Of a stretch of DNA of 48,406 bases, positions 25,691 through 38,136 are shown in pieces. The notes beneath the pieces are model-generated. The model was not told the DNA's origin and did not search any database. It was given only the letters and a program-made list of their open reading frames with translations. The DNA is taken from assembly GCA_902632595.1 (NCBI GenBank), contig CACPDC010000015.1, forward strand, positions 1-48,406, read 5' to 3'. Source of the DNA: an uncultured SAR116 cluster alpha proteobacterium. GTDB lineage: Bacteria > Pseudomonadota > Alphaproteobacteria > Puniceispirillales > Puniceispirillaceae. The translations under genes and the position numbers were made by a program. Each line of letters opens with the position of its first letter. The stretch's first letter is position 1.

Positions 25691-26065
25691 CCCAGAAACC
25701 AAGGTCATCTTTCGCCTGACCAGCTTAAAAAACTTGTTGTACAATCATTAGATGATGATAAGGGTGAGGACATCCTCTCCATACCTCTTGGCAAAACTTC
25801 TTCCATCGCTGATTATATCGTTATTGCATCGGGTAATTCCTCAAGAAAAATACTTGCAATGGCCCAAAACCTTGAAATTAAATTAAAGAAAGCAGGGGTT
25901 ACTATTCTTGGTCGTGAAGGTAAAGCTCAGGCTGATTGGGTTTTGTTGGACGCATGCGATGTTATTATTCATTTGTTCAAGCCTGAGGTGAGAGAATTTT
26001 ATGGACTTGAACGAATGTGGTCACCCTCTGCGAATGAAGAAACTATTAAGGTATCAGCAGATTAA
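25688..26065 (+). CDS. rsfS: Ribosome silencing factor RsfS, apparent AUU start
   Basis: RsfS binds uL14 on the 50S subunit and blocks subunit joining when nutrients are scarce. From ATT 25688 it has 125 residues, normal length. Conserved parts include LDDDKGEDILSIPLGKTSSI, ADYIVIASGNSSRKILAMA, EGKAQADWVLLDACDVIIHL and EVREFYGLERMW. In this frame TAA at 25682 is followed by ACT then ATT, and no ATG, GTG or TTG occurs until ATG 25859, which lies inside the conserved core and would delete half the domain. The ideal Shine-Dalgarno spacing makes ATT the natural start. A base-call error remains possible. nadD precedes and rlmH follows. Confidence 0.9.
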   Translation: MPRNQGHLSPDQLKKLVVQSLDDDKGEDILSIPLGKTSSIADYIVIASGNSSRKILAMAQNLEIKLKKAGVTILGREGKAQADWVLLDACDVIIHLFKPEVREFYGLERMWSPSANEETIKVSAD

Positions 26066-26108
26066 AAATTCTGTAAAACGAAATTTATTTAAACCGTAGG
26101 TCCAATTT

Positions 26109-26579
26109 ATGCAATTAAATATCATTGCCATTGGAAAGCAGAAAAATGACTTCACCTTCGAATTAACACAAAATTATTTTAGAAAATTACCCTTCTCTGG
26201 AAGCATTACTGAACTTGATAGTTCCGTAAGAATGATATCTGAAAGAGTTTTAGACGAAAGTAAAAAGATTAGAGAGTTTCTCTCTGTAAAAGGGGTAAAA
26301 GGTCATCGTCTTGTCGTCATGGACAAATCTGGTGAAGATACAAGCTCCGAGGAATTAGCTGAATTGATAAAAGCATGGCGTAACGAAGCAGTTCCTGCTA
26401 GCTATTTTGTGATAGGCGGTGCCGATGGACATTCAAAAAAATTAATCGATTCAGCTGACCGCTGTCTTAAGTTTGGCAACGCCACCTGGCCTCATTTGCT
26501 TTTTCGTGCTATGCTGTCAGAACAACTATACCGCGCGGAGATGATTTTGAAAAATCATCCATATCATTGTGGACACTGA
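26109..26579 (+). CDS. rlmH: 23S rRNA (pseudouridine1915-N3)-methyltransferase
   Basis: RlmH is a small SPOUT methyltransferase that methylates pseudouridine 1915 in helix 69 of 23S rRNA on assembled ribosomes. It has 156 residues. VVMDKSGEDTSSEELAELI near residue 74, YFVIGGADGHS near residue 99 (the SAM trefoil-knot loop) and WPHLLFRAMLSEQLYRAE near residue 128 are the family signatures. The end reads NHPYHCGH, where many members have H-P-Y-H-R. It follows rsfS after 43 bases and completes a ribosome-maturation pair. Confidence 0.96.
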   Translation: MQLNIIAIGKQKNDFTFELTQNYFRKLPFSGSITELDSSVRMISERVLDESKKIREFLSVKGVKGHRLVVMDKSGEDTSSEELAELIKAWRNEAVPASYFVIGGADGHSKKLIDSADRCLKFGNATWPHLLFRAMLSEQLYRAEMILKNHPYHCGH

Positions 26580-26655
26580 CTGGAGGCGAACAAACAGAGT
26601 GGTTTATCCTAAACTTTAAAATATAGATTACTTGTGAATAGCCTGTCCCAAAATT

Positions 26656-28203
26656 ATGTTGAGTCGAATGAAATTGCATCAAAAAAAACAACTGGTTTTA
26701 TGTATCCTAGATGGACTAGGTATTGGTGACCGAACGGAAACAAATGCTGTTTTCCAAGCTCACACGCCAACACTTGATGAGTTGATTTCAAAATATCCTA
26801 CGTGCCAGCTTCATGCCTCTGGAACTAATGTAGGACTCCCGAAAAATCAAGCTGGAAATTCGGAAGTTGGGCATCTTACAATTGGCGCAGGTAGGATCAT
26901 TGAACAGGACTTACCAAGAATAACTAAGGCATTAAAAAATGGATTTTTACCTAAAAGTAATGAACTTTCCCACTTTATAAAATCCCTAAAAAAAACAGGT
27001 GGTAGTGCCCATATATTGGGACTTATCTCGGACGGCGGTGTTCATTCTCACATTGACCACATTATCACCCTCGCAAAATACCTAGTTGAGCAAAATATTC
27101 CTGTTTTTATTCATATAACAACAGATGGAAGGGACACAGCTCCGAATAGTAGCGCTCATTATTTTTCCATTTTGAAAAAGGCTTGCCCTAAAGAAGTGGT
27201 ATTCGCTACCGTTATCGGGCGCTATTTTAGTATGGATAGAGATTTTCGCTGGGAACGTATTCAGATAGCATATGATTTGGTTAAATACGGTAAAGCCAAA
27301 TATCACTCTGAAACACCAGAAAAGGCAATAGAAAATGCCTATAATCGTGGAGAAACGGATGAATTCATTGAGTCTACGTTAATCTCAGATTATTCGGGGT
27401 TGAACAACTCTGATGGCATCTTAATGGCTAACTTTCGTATCGATAGAGTAAGGCAAATCATGTCTGCTTTTTTTCAACCAGCAAATACAAGTATTCAAAC
27501 AAATGATGAAGTCAAACCTGCCATTGGTCTTGCAATGACACCCTTATCACATAATTTGAACGAGACTGTTCCCTACCTTTTTGCGCCTATAAATCTTAAT
27601 AACGGTTTTGGAGAAACAATATCAAAGGCTGGAAAGACTCAATTACGTCTTGCAGAAACTGAAAAATATCCGCATGTCACTTTCTTCTTTAATGGTGGAA
27701 CTGAAACGGCTTTTAAAGGGGAAATAAGGGAAATAATTGCATCCCCAAAAGTAGCAACTTACGATTTGCAACCTGAAATGAGTGCTAGCGCTTTATTGAA
27801 GAGCGCGCTTAAAGCTATCAAAAATGAAACTGTGGATGTGATAATTATTAACTTTGCTAATCCAGATATGGTTGGTCATTCAGGAAAATTGAAAGCTGCT
27901 ATCACCGCAGTAGAAACTGTAGATAAATGTGTAAAATCACTCATGACAGCTGTAAAAAAGACAAATGGAACTTTGATGGTAACAGCGGATCACGGTAATT
28001 GTGATGTTATGTGGGATGAAGAAAAAAATATTCCGCATACAGCTCACACAACTAATTTAGTTTCATGCAGTATTTTTGGAGCTTCTATAACTGGTTTATC
28101 AGATGGCACACTTGCTGATATTGCGCCAACAATGTTAGATTTGCTTAACATTGTCAAACCAACTGAAATGTCTGGTAAATCTCTTATTGATAATCCAAAT
28201 TAA
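26656..28203 (+). CDS. gpmI: 2,3-bisphosphoglycerate-independent phosphoglycerate mutase
   Basis: GpmI interconverts 3- and 2-phosphoglycerate in glycolysis and gluconeogenesis and is a dimanganese enzyme of the alkaline-phosphatase superfamily. It has 515 residues. LCILDGLGIGD holds the first metal Asp, and AGNSEVGHLTIGAGR contains the phosphoserine nucleophile Ser69. HIHTTDGRDT-like ITTDGRDTAPNS, GRYFSMDRDFRWER, and the C-terminal NFANPDMVGHSGK and TADHGNCD supply the remaining ligands. ATG 26668 could replace ATG 26656. ctpA follows 38 bases later. An M23 peptidase gene that often lies between them in alphaproteobacteria is missing. Confidence 0.96.
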   Translation: MLSRMKLHQKKQLVLCILDGLGIGDRTETNAVFQAHTPTLDELISKYPTCQLHASGTNVGLPKNQAGNSEVGHLTIGAGRIIEQDLPRITKALKNGFLPKSNELSHFIKSLKKTGGSAHILGLISDGGVHSHIDHIITLAKYLVEQNIPVFIHITTDGRDTAPNSSAHYFSILKKACPKEVVFATVIGRYFSMDRDFRWERIQIAYDLVKYGKAKYHSETPEKAIENAYNRGETDEFIESTLISDYSGLNNSDGILMANFRIDRVRQIMSAFFQPANTSIQTNDEVKPAIGLAMTPLSHNLNETVPYLFAPINLNNGFGETISKAGKTQLRLAETEKYPHVTFFFNGGTETAFKGEIREIIASPKVATYDLQPEMSASALLKSALKAIKNETVDVIIINFANPDMVGHSGKLKAAITAVETVDKCVKSLMTAVKKTNGTLMVTADHGNCDVMWDEEKNIPHTAHTTNLVSCSIFGASITGLSDGTLADIAPTMLDLLNIVKPTEMSGKSLIDNPN

Positions 28204-28241
28204 TTTTATCATCAATACATATAAAAGGACCCATGTAAAGA

Positions 28242-29558
28242 ATGTCAATTACGAAACTCGATTCAAGCAGGAAATTATTATTACGTGGAGGCATCGTTTT
28301 GCTTGTCTTACTTATAATCTGGCTAGCAAATCCGTCGTTTAAAAACGCTTTTTCTGAAGATCAGAATGATGCATATAAACAACTCGCCTTGTTTGGCGAT
28401 GTATTTCAACGTGTAAAAACAAGCTACGTTGAAGAAAAAACAGAGAAAGAATTAATTACTTCCGCCATTAATGGAATGCTCAACTCTCTTGATCCACATT
28501 CTTCCTTTCTTCCAGAAGAAAACTATGAGAAAATGCGCGTTGAAACTTCAGGAAAATTTGGCGGTCTTGGAGTTGAAATAACTACAGAAAACGGCATGGT
28601 CAAAGTTGTATCACCTATAGACGATACTCCTGCGTTTAATGCAGGATTGCAGTCTGGAGACTTTATCATAGGAGCAAACGAGGAGAGTCTGGTAGGATTG
28701 CCTTTGAATGAAGCGGTAGATAAATTAAGAGGTCCTATTGGGAGCAAAATCATTATTACGATACAACGTGGTCAGGATGAACCTTTTGATGTTTCTATCA
28801 TAAGGGATGAAATTAAAATTAGAAGTGTACGTTCCGAAATATTTAATGATGTTGGCTATATTCGGATTTCAAAATTTACTGAACAAACAAATCCAGGGCT
28901 TATAAACGCAGTAAGTGATTTGAACGAGTCATCTAAAAAAAATCTTAAAGGTTACGTACTGGATTTACGCAACAATCCAGGGGGGCTCCTATCTCAGTCA
29001 ATCAAAGTTGCAGATGCTTTTCTGGAGCAAGGTGAGATAGTCTCGACGCGTGGACGCAGTGAAACTGACATTTCTCACGCATATGCAACTGATGGAGATA
29101 TTATAAATGGGCAACCATTGGTAGTTCTCATTAATTCTGGTTCTGCGTCTGCTTCAGAGATAGTTGCTGGCGCTTTAAAAGACCACAAGCGAGCAATTAT
29201 TATGGGAAAACGCTCTTTTGGGAAGGGTTCTGTCCAAAGTGTAATTGCAATGCCTGGACATGGTGCAATCCGGCTAACAACAGCTCGTTATTATACGCCT
29301 TCTGGAGTTTCTATACAAAGCAAAGGTATCGTGCCAGATATTGAGGTTGAATTAGCCCGAATTGAAGAAATTGTTGGTGGAGACGTGCGCGAAGAAAACT
29401 TAAAGGGTGCATTAGATGCGGTAGAGGAACAGTCAAATAATAATAAGGACGAAGAAGAACCGAAACAATCAGAAATTGATTTTCAACTAGCAAGAGCGAT
29501 TGATTTGATTCATGGAATTAGCGTTTTCAATAATGTGTCTGCAGAAAAATTTCGCTAG
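28242..29558 (+). CDS. ctpA: S41 family C-terminal processing peptidase
   Basis: This is a periplasmic serine protease of 438 residues anchored by one N-terminal helix (about residues 12-30). A PDZ domain follows (GGLGVEITTENGMVKVVSP, GLQSGDFII, near residues 105-180). The S41 core has YVLDLRNNPGG near residue 242. NSGSASASEIVAGAL gives catalytic Ser303 and FGKGSVQ gives Lys328, the Ser/Lys dyad. GIVPDIEVE closes the domain. The last 50 residues are acidic and low in complexity (NNNKDEEEPKQ). Such proteases trim envelope proteins and peptidoglycan hydrolases. rppH starts 9 bases later. Confidence 0.95.
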   Translation: MSITKLDSSRKLLLRGGIVLLVLLIIWLANPSFKNAFSEDQNDAYKQLALFGDVFQRVKTSYVEEKTEKELITSAINGMLNSLDPHSSFLPEENYEKMRVETSGKFGGLGVEITTENGMVKVVSPIDDTPAFNAGLQSGDFIIGANEESLVGLPLNEAVDKLRGPIGSKIIITIQRGQDEPFDVSIIRDEIKIRSVRSEIFNDVGYIRISKFTEQTNPGLINAVSDLNESSKKNLKGYVLDLRNNPGGLLSQSIKVADAFLEQGEIVSTRGRSETDISHAYATDGDIINGQPLVVLINSGSASASEIVAGALKDHKRAIIMGKRSFGKGSVQSVIAMPGHGAIRLTTARYYTPSGVSIQSKGIVPDIEVELARIEEIVGGDVREENLKGALDAVEEQSNNNKDEEEPKQSEIDFQLARAIDLIHGISVFNNVSAEKFR

Positions 29559-29567
29559 GAAGAAACC

Positions 29568-30044
29568 ATGATGGAGATTGAATATGAGAAGCGGCCATAT
29601 CGGCCTTGTGTTGGAATATTATTAATAAACTCAGATAATTATGTATTTGCAGGGCAAAGAATCGATAATCATCTTGAAGCGTGGCAGATGCCGCAAGGTG
29701 GAATTGACGATGGGGAAGAAGTCACAACAGCCTGCTTTAGAGAAATGAAAGAGGAAATTGGAACGGACAAAGCAACAATACTAGCCATTCACTCAAAGTG
29801 GTTAAAGTATGATATCCCAGAAGTGCTCGCAAATAAATTATGGCACCGCAAATATAGAGGGCAAACCCAAAAATGGGTGGCTCTAAGATTCCAAGGAACA
29901 GACTCTGATATAAACATTGAAACTCAAATACCAGAGTTTTCAAACTGGCGTTGGATTAAGCCAGAAAAATTGTCGTCCTTAGCCGCGCCTTTTAAGAGAC
30001 ATGTGTATGAAAACGTCATGGCAGAATTTAAACAATATTTTTGA
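29568..30044 (+). CDS. rppH: RNA pyrophosphohydrolase (Nudix)
   Basis: RppH removes pyrophosphate from 5'-triphosphate RNA and so starts mRNA decay; related enzymes hydrolyse diadenosine polyphosphates. It has 158 residues. The Nudix box is complete: GGIDDGEEVTTACFREMKEE at about residues 43-62, matching G-x5-E-x7-R-E-U-x-E-E. YRPCVGILL, WQMPQGGI and WHRKYRGQTQKWVALRF are typical of the RppH branch. A good Shine-Dalgarno (AGGAAG) lies near the ctpA stop. It is convergent with the ATP synthase genes, separated by 45 bases without a clear terminator. Confidence 0.95.
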   Translation: MMEIEYEKRPYRPCVGILLINSDNYVFAGQRIDNHLEAWQMPQGGIDDGEEVTTACFREMKEEIGTDKATILAIHSKWLKYDIPEVLANKLWHRKYRGQTQKWVALRFQGTDSDINIETQIPEFSNWRWIKPEKLSSLAAPFKRHVYENVMAEFKQYF

Positions 30045-30089
30045 TATAAAGAGATAATATTTTGAACAAAGATAATTTAAAATAAATGA

Positions 30090-30443
30090 TTAAATAGCGT
30101 CTTTAACTGCATTTACGAATGAACTCTCTGATTGTGTTGCGTTAACGGCCTGTTCTTCAAGTTGCTGCACGGAAACAGCATCCAGATCTACGGCCCTTTC
30201 TGCTAGTATAATAACTCGCTCTGGTAATACATCCGCAACACCTCCATCAATAAAGAACCTTCTTGTGATAGACCCATTATTATAAATATCAACTCTACCC
30301 CGTTGAAGGTTAGCTAATGTTGCCGCGTGTCTTGGCAAAACACCAAAAAACCCCTCACTGCCAGGAATGACTACCATATCAACAGATTCGGTAAACAACA
30401 TCTCAGAAGGAGTTACAATCTCGATTTTTATTCCGTCAGACAT
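30090..30443 (-). CDS. atpC: ATP synthase F1 epsilon subunit with short C-terminal domain
   Basis: The epsilon subunit sits on the central stalk. It has 117 residues. The N-terminal beta-sandwich (KIEIVTPSEMLFTESVDMV, PGSEGFFGVLPRHA, FFIDGGVADVLPERVIILAE) occupies residues 1-87. After that only about 30 residues remain, enough for one short helix (DAVSVQQLEEQAVNATQSES), against two helices and about 135-139 residues in E. coli. The inhibitory extended C-terminal form is therefore probably missing. It is the last gene of atpHAGDC, 25 bases after atpD. Confidence 0.95.
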   Translation of the reverse strand: MSDGIKIEIVTPSEMLFTESVDMVVIPGSEGFFGVLPRHAATLANLQRGRVDIYNNGSITRRFFIDGGVADVLPERVIILAERAVDLDAVSVQQLEEQAVNATQSESSFVNAVKDAI

Positions 30444-30468
30444 TACTACTTATTCTTTCGATAATTTT

Positions 30469-31908
<1,440 letters not shown>

Positions 31909-31931
31909 TTAAGGCTCGTGTAATAATATAG

Positions 31932-32801
31932 TTAAAGTGCTTCTGCACCCGAAATTATTTCAATCAACTCTTTGGTAATATTTGCTTGACGTGTTCTATT
32001 ATAAACTAGTGTTAAGCTATCTATCATATCTCCTGCATTTCGAGTTGCATTATCCATCGCTGTCATTCTCGCGGCTAGTTCTGCTGCGGACGACTCAAGT
32101 AGTGCACTAAAAATTTGTGTGGTTAAATTACGCGGCAACAATAACTGAAGTAGCTCATTTTCCTCAGGCTCATAATCATAATTTACAGTGCCCTTTTCCG
32201 AAACACCGTCTACATGCGCTGGTATCAGAGGCTTCACAACAACGTTTTGGGTTATGGCATTTACAAACTGATTATAAATCATGGAAACTTGGTCAATTTG
32301 TTTGTCTTCAAAGCTAGTTAATATTTTGTCTGTAATGCGCTCAACTTCGCTATAATTTACATTACTTCCCTGGACATTTTCAATCTTCGCAAAGGTTCTA
32401 TTTGATATATCACGCCCTAAATTGTCTGCTGCTTTTTTTCCAACCATAAAAACCAAAACTGATTTACCTTCATTTTCCAGTCTCTTAATTTCCTGCCTCG
32501 TTTGTCTAGCGATTGTTCCATTAAAACCGCCGCATAAGCCTTTATCAGCTGAAATTACGATCAAAAGATGTTTTTTTGGCTCTTTTCTACCTATAAGTAA
32601 TTCAGGTGCGTTTGATTTACTCGCATTAGCGGCTAAACCTGAAATCACCTGCTGCATTCGAGAGCTATACGGACGGCCGGCTTCTGCAGTCTCTTGGGCA
32701 CGACGCAATTTAGCCGCAGCGACCATTTTCATGGCAGACGTGATTTTTTGTGTGGACTTCACGCTATTAATTCGAGTTTTCAAATCCTTTAAATTGGCCA
32801 T
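31932..32801 (-). CDS. atpG: ATP synthase F1 gamma subunit
   Basis: Gamma is the rotating central stalk. It has 289 residues. MANLKDLKTRINSVKSTQKITSAMKMVAAAKLRRAQ is the N-terminal coiled helix (quoted in parts: NSVKSTQKITSAMKMVAAAK). DKGLCGGFNGTI near residue 90 and the C-terminal TAMDNATRNAGDMIDSLTLV with RTRQANITKELIEI are the family marks. Spacing to atpA is 35 bases and to atpD 38, consistent with one transcript. Confidence 0.98.
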   Translation of the reverse strand: MANLKDLKTRINSVKSTQKITSAMKMVAAAKLRRAQETAEAGRPYSSRMQQVISGLAANASKSNAPELLIGRKEPKKHLLIVISADKGLCGGFNGTIARQTRQEIKRLENEGKSVLVFMVGKKAADNLGRDISNRTFAKIENVQGSNVNYSEVERITDKILTSFEDKQIDQVSMIYNQFVNAITQNVVVKPLIPAHVDGVSEKGTVNYDYEPEENELLQLLLPRNLTTQIFSALLESSAAELAARMTAMDNATRNAGDMIDSLTLVYNRTRQANITKELIEIISGAEAL

Positions 32802-32836
32802 ATGCCAACGTTCCTCTTCCCTGAACCCATCAAAAA

Positions 32837-34953
<2,117 letters not shown>

Positions 34954-35076
34954 AAATTAAGTGTCACACCAAAATTAAAAACATCACCATAGTGAGCTAT
35001 CATAGGCCCATGGTAAACGCAAGTATTTGTATTTATAATTTCGCTAAAATTAATGATTTTCTGGTATCTGGATTAT

Positions 35077-37338
35077 TCACATAAAATTATAAGGATCTAT
35101 GTCAATCTGCCTTTTAATATTATGCGGCACACGAATACTAGCATTCCAGTCACGTATAATTTTTTGAACATTTACACTTTTTGGTGCGTTTATTAGAAAC
35201 CTCATTCGGTAACGTTTCTTTATCTGATAGATTGGAGCTGGGGCTGGTCCATAGATATCCACTTCCTCAAATTGTGGTTTAAACACAATCAATTTCTTAA
35301 CGTAAGCTGCTAAAGCGACTTCATTCAAACTAGTATAAATTATCGCGGCCAACCTTCTATAGGGAGGCATATTAGCAGTGAGGCGCATTTCTAATTCTAA
35401 TCTTAGATACTCGTCTCTTTGTCTTGATTTCAAAGCAACTATCGCAGGGTGTTCTGGTTCTGCGGTTTGAATATAAACTGAGCCTGCCTGTTTTTCTCTG
35501 CCAGATCTACCAGCCACTTGTGATAGCATTTGAAAGGTTCTCTCTCCCGCTCGCAAATCTCCACCAGATAACCCCAGGTCGCCGTCAATTACAGCGACGC
35601 ATGTTAATTTAGGGAAATGGTGTCCTTTAGCGACCATCTGAGTACCTATAATTATATCAACCTCACCAGCCTCGATAGACTGGATTGTCTTGGCTATTTG
35701 GATAGGGTTATTAAGTATATCACTTGATAAAATTGTGACCCTCGCTCCTGGAAAAAGCGAATACACCTCCTCTGCCAAACGCTCAACACCTGGTCCTATC
35801 AACTGTAATGTCTCAACTTGCCCACAAGATTGACATGCGTTTTTGAATGGACGACTTACGCCACACTGGTGACAACGAAGTTGATTTTTTATTTTATGTG
35901 TAACAAGTAGGCTATCACATTGTTGACAGCTTTGCTTTACCCCGCAATCACTGCAAATTGCAAGAGGTGCATATCCCCTTCTATTTAAATATAATAATAC
36001 TTGGTGCTTCGAGACTAATCTGTTTTTTATTGCAGAAATTAGAGGTGCACTTATCCATTTACCTGACGGTGGCTTATATTTAATTAAATTAATTGTTTCT
36101 ATTGCTGGCATAGTTGCATCACCATATCTGTTGGTGAGTTTGATATGATGATAGCGTCCAGAGATTTTATTTATCCAGCTTTCAAGAGACGGTGTTGCTG
36201 TTGCGAGAACGATAGGACATTGAGAATATTTGGCGCGAAGAATGGCCATATCTCTGGCGTGGTAAATAAATTGTTCTTCCTGCTTGTATCCAGTGTCGTG
36301 TTCTTCATCTATAATAATCGCACCTAAATTTGCGAAAGGCAGAAACAAAGCTGAACGCGCCCCGACTACAACCCCTGGAAACCCGGCATTAACATCTCTC
36401 CAGATTAACTTTTTTTTACTCGCTTTAATACCAGAATGCCATATATAAGGCTCAAATCCAAACCACTTATTAAATCGATTTACCCAACCACTTGTAAGTG
36501 CTATTTCAGGCAATAAAATAAGACATTGTTTTCCTAATAATATCTTCTTTTTTACTAATTCAAAATAAACCTCAGTTTTCCCAGACCCAGTGACACCGTC
36601 TAAAAGCACAACGCTAAATTTATCACTTTGTTGGTTGATACCTAGAGCTGCTTCGGCTTGCATCGAACTGAGATTAAGCTTCTTAGCAGATTGCATCGCT
36701 TTTTTTAGACTTAATAACTTACTTTGAACATCTTCATTTTGTATAGATGAAAACAAATTCTTTGCTAGCTGTCCGCACTTTACCATAGCATTAACAGTGC
36801 TTTTACTAACTCCTGTTTCTGCAATTATAGCATTTGCCGTCCCTATTGGATTATTCTGAAACCAGTTAATGATTTCCTTTCGGGATTTAGATAATTTATC
36901 GGTTTCAAATTTATTGGATGAGGATAAGCTAAAGTAGTTTATGCTTTTGTCATCCTTAAATGCACTCTGAATACATAGCATTGCGCGAAGTACTTGCCCA
37001 AACGGTGCCATCGTATATTGACTTACTCGTTCTAAAAACTTCAAATTAAAACTCTTTATTGGTGGCACAGAACTGATAGAGATAATAGATTTTAACTTAG
37101 TGTGCGCAATATTAGTTTCATGTTTGAAACCATACACGACCCCCCAGGTAATCTTATTTGCCAATGATACCTTAACTATATTTCCAATTTGTATCTTGCT
37201 GCTAGAATCTGAAAGATAATCAAATTCACTATGTGCATTTTGAGAATCATGCGTTAACATTGGTACGATTACTCTTACTTTAACTATTAAAGAGAAACTG
37301 TCGTATTCTTTATTTTGGTCATTCGATAGCACAGTCAT
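35077..37338 (-). CDS. priA: Primosomal replication protein N' (PriA helicase)
   Basis: PriA reloads the replisome at stalled forks. From ATG 37338 it has 753 residues; a TTG at 37380 would add 14. VKVRVIVPMLTHDSQ begins the 3'-DNA-binding domain. GVTGSGKTEVYFEL is Walker A, IIIDEEHDTGYKQEEQ is Walker B, and CSDCGVKQSCQQCDSLL followed by RCHQCGVSRPFKNACQSCG supplies the zinc-binding cysteines. Helicase motif V-VI sequence IIIGTQMVAKGHHFP and QVAGRSGRE complete the core. It is upstream of atpH on the same strand and divergent from the transaldolase gene. Confidence 0.95.
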   Translation of the reverse strand: MTVLSNDQNKEYDSFSLIVKVRVIVPMLTHDSQNAHSEFDYLSDSSSKIQIGNIVKVSLANKITWGVVYGFKHETNIAHTKLKSIISISSVPPIKSFNLKFLERVSQYTMAPFGQVLRAMLCIQSAFKDDKSINYFSLSSSNKFETDKLSKSRKEIINWFQNNPIGTANAIIAETGVSKSTVNAMVKCGQLAKNLFSSIQNEDVQSKLLSLKKAMQSAKKLNLSSMQAEAALGINQQSDKFSVVLLDGVTGSGKTEVYFELVKKKILLGKQCLILLPEIALTSGWVNRFNKWFGFEPYIWHSGIKASKKKLIWRDVNAGFPGVVVGARSALFLPFANLGAIIIDEEHDTGYKQEEQFIYHARDMAILRAKYSQCPIVLATATPSLESWINKISGRYHHIKLTNRYGDATMPAIETINLIKYKPPSGKWISAPLISAIKNRLVSKHQVLLYLNRRGYAPLAICSDCGVKQSCQQCDSLLVTHKIKNQLRCHQCGVSRPFKNACQSCGQVETLQLIGPGVERLAEEVYSLFPGARVTILSSDILNNPIQIAKTIQSIEAGEVDIIIGTQMVAKGHHFPKLTCVAVIDGDLGLSGGDLRAGERTFQMLSQVAGRSGREKQAGSVYIQTAEPEHPAIVALKSRQRDEYLRLELEMRLTANMPPYRRLAAIIYTSLNEVALAAYVKKLIVFKPQFEEVDIYGPAPAPIYQIKKRYRMRFLINAPKSVNVQKIIRDWNASIRVPHNIKRQIDIDPYNFM

Positions 37339-37448
37339 TTTAATCCATTTTAGATTTCCAGTTGCAAGGGCATGCCACAAAACAGTAGACTAAACATATT
37401 GGGACTGCAAAATCTACATTTCATACATACATAAATTAGGAAATTGTA

Positions 37449-38102
37449 ATGAAATTATTCTTAGACACAGCTGATATTAATGAAATTGCCGAGCTAAATG
37501 AGACGGGGCTTGTAGACGGGATTACAACCAATCCCTCTCTTATAGCAAAATCGGGACGTAACATTTTAGAAACAATTAAAAAAATCTGTGAAATTGTTTC
37601 TGGACCTGTAAGCGCTGAGGTTACAGCAACTGACTATGCTGGTATGATAAAAGAGGGAAAAAGACTTGCAGAAATTGCAAGTAATGTGACCGTAAAAATC
37701 CCACTGACAAAAGATGGCTTAAAAGCCTGTTCTGCACTAAGTAAAAGTAAAATTTCGGTTAATGTAACCCTCTGCTTTTCAACTGCTCAAGCATTATTGG
37801 CAGCTAAAGCAGGAGCAAGTTTCATCTCCCCATTTATTGGTAGATTAGACGATATTGGCTCTAATGGTATGAATCTTATAAGTGAAATAGTGGAGGTTTA
37901 TTCTAATTATAGTTTTTCAACCGAAATTTTAGTAGCTTCTGTTAGGGGAGTTCAGCATGTTGTTGATGCTGCCTTACTTGGAGCAGATGTTGCAACGGTT
38001 CCGCCAAATATCATGTTAAAAATGTATAAACACCCTTTAACAGATAAAGGGTTAGAAGATTTTTTGACTGACTGGAAGTCAACTGGACAGTCCATTTTAT
38101 GA
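37449..38102 (+). CDS. fsa: Fructose-6-phosphate aldolase / transaldolase-like protein
   Basis: This is a small TalC/FSA-type Schiff-base aldolase of 217 residues. [16 protein letters not shown] and [18 protein letters not shown] open the barrel. [15 protein letters not shown] carries Lys83, the Schiff-base lysine, and [11 protein letters not shown] and [19 protein letters not shown] are later family segments. Members of this short group act either as fructose-6-phosphate aldolase or as transaldolase in the pentose phosphate pathway; alphaproteobacterial ones are probably the transaldolase, which I cannot prove here. AGGAAATTGTAATG gives a good ribosome binding site. Confidence 0.9.
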   Translation: MKLFLDTADINEIAELNETGLVDGITTNPSLIAKSGRNILETIKKICEIVSGPVSAEVTATDYAGMIKEGKRLAEIASNVTVKIPLTKDGLKACSALSKSKISVNVTLCFSTAQALLAAKAGASFISPFIGRLDDIGSNGMNLISEIVEVYSNYSFSTEILVASVRGVQHVVDAALLGADVATVPPNIMLKMYKHPLTDKGLEDFLTDWKSTGQSIL

Positions 38103-38136
38103 TGTTTGAAATTTAAAAATCTAAAAGGACTAATTA

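Noticed and set aside
25859-26065. rsfS starting at ATG 25859
   Set aside because: Conserved RsfS sequence continues upstream in the same frame to 25688, and this start would remove about half the domain.
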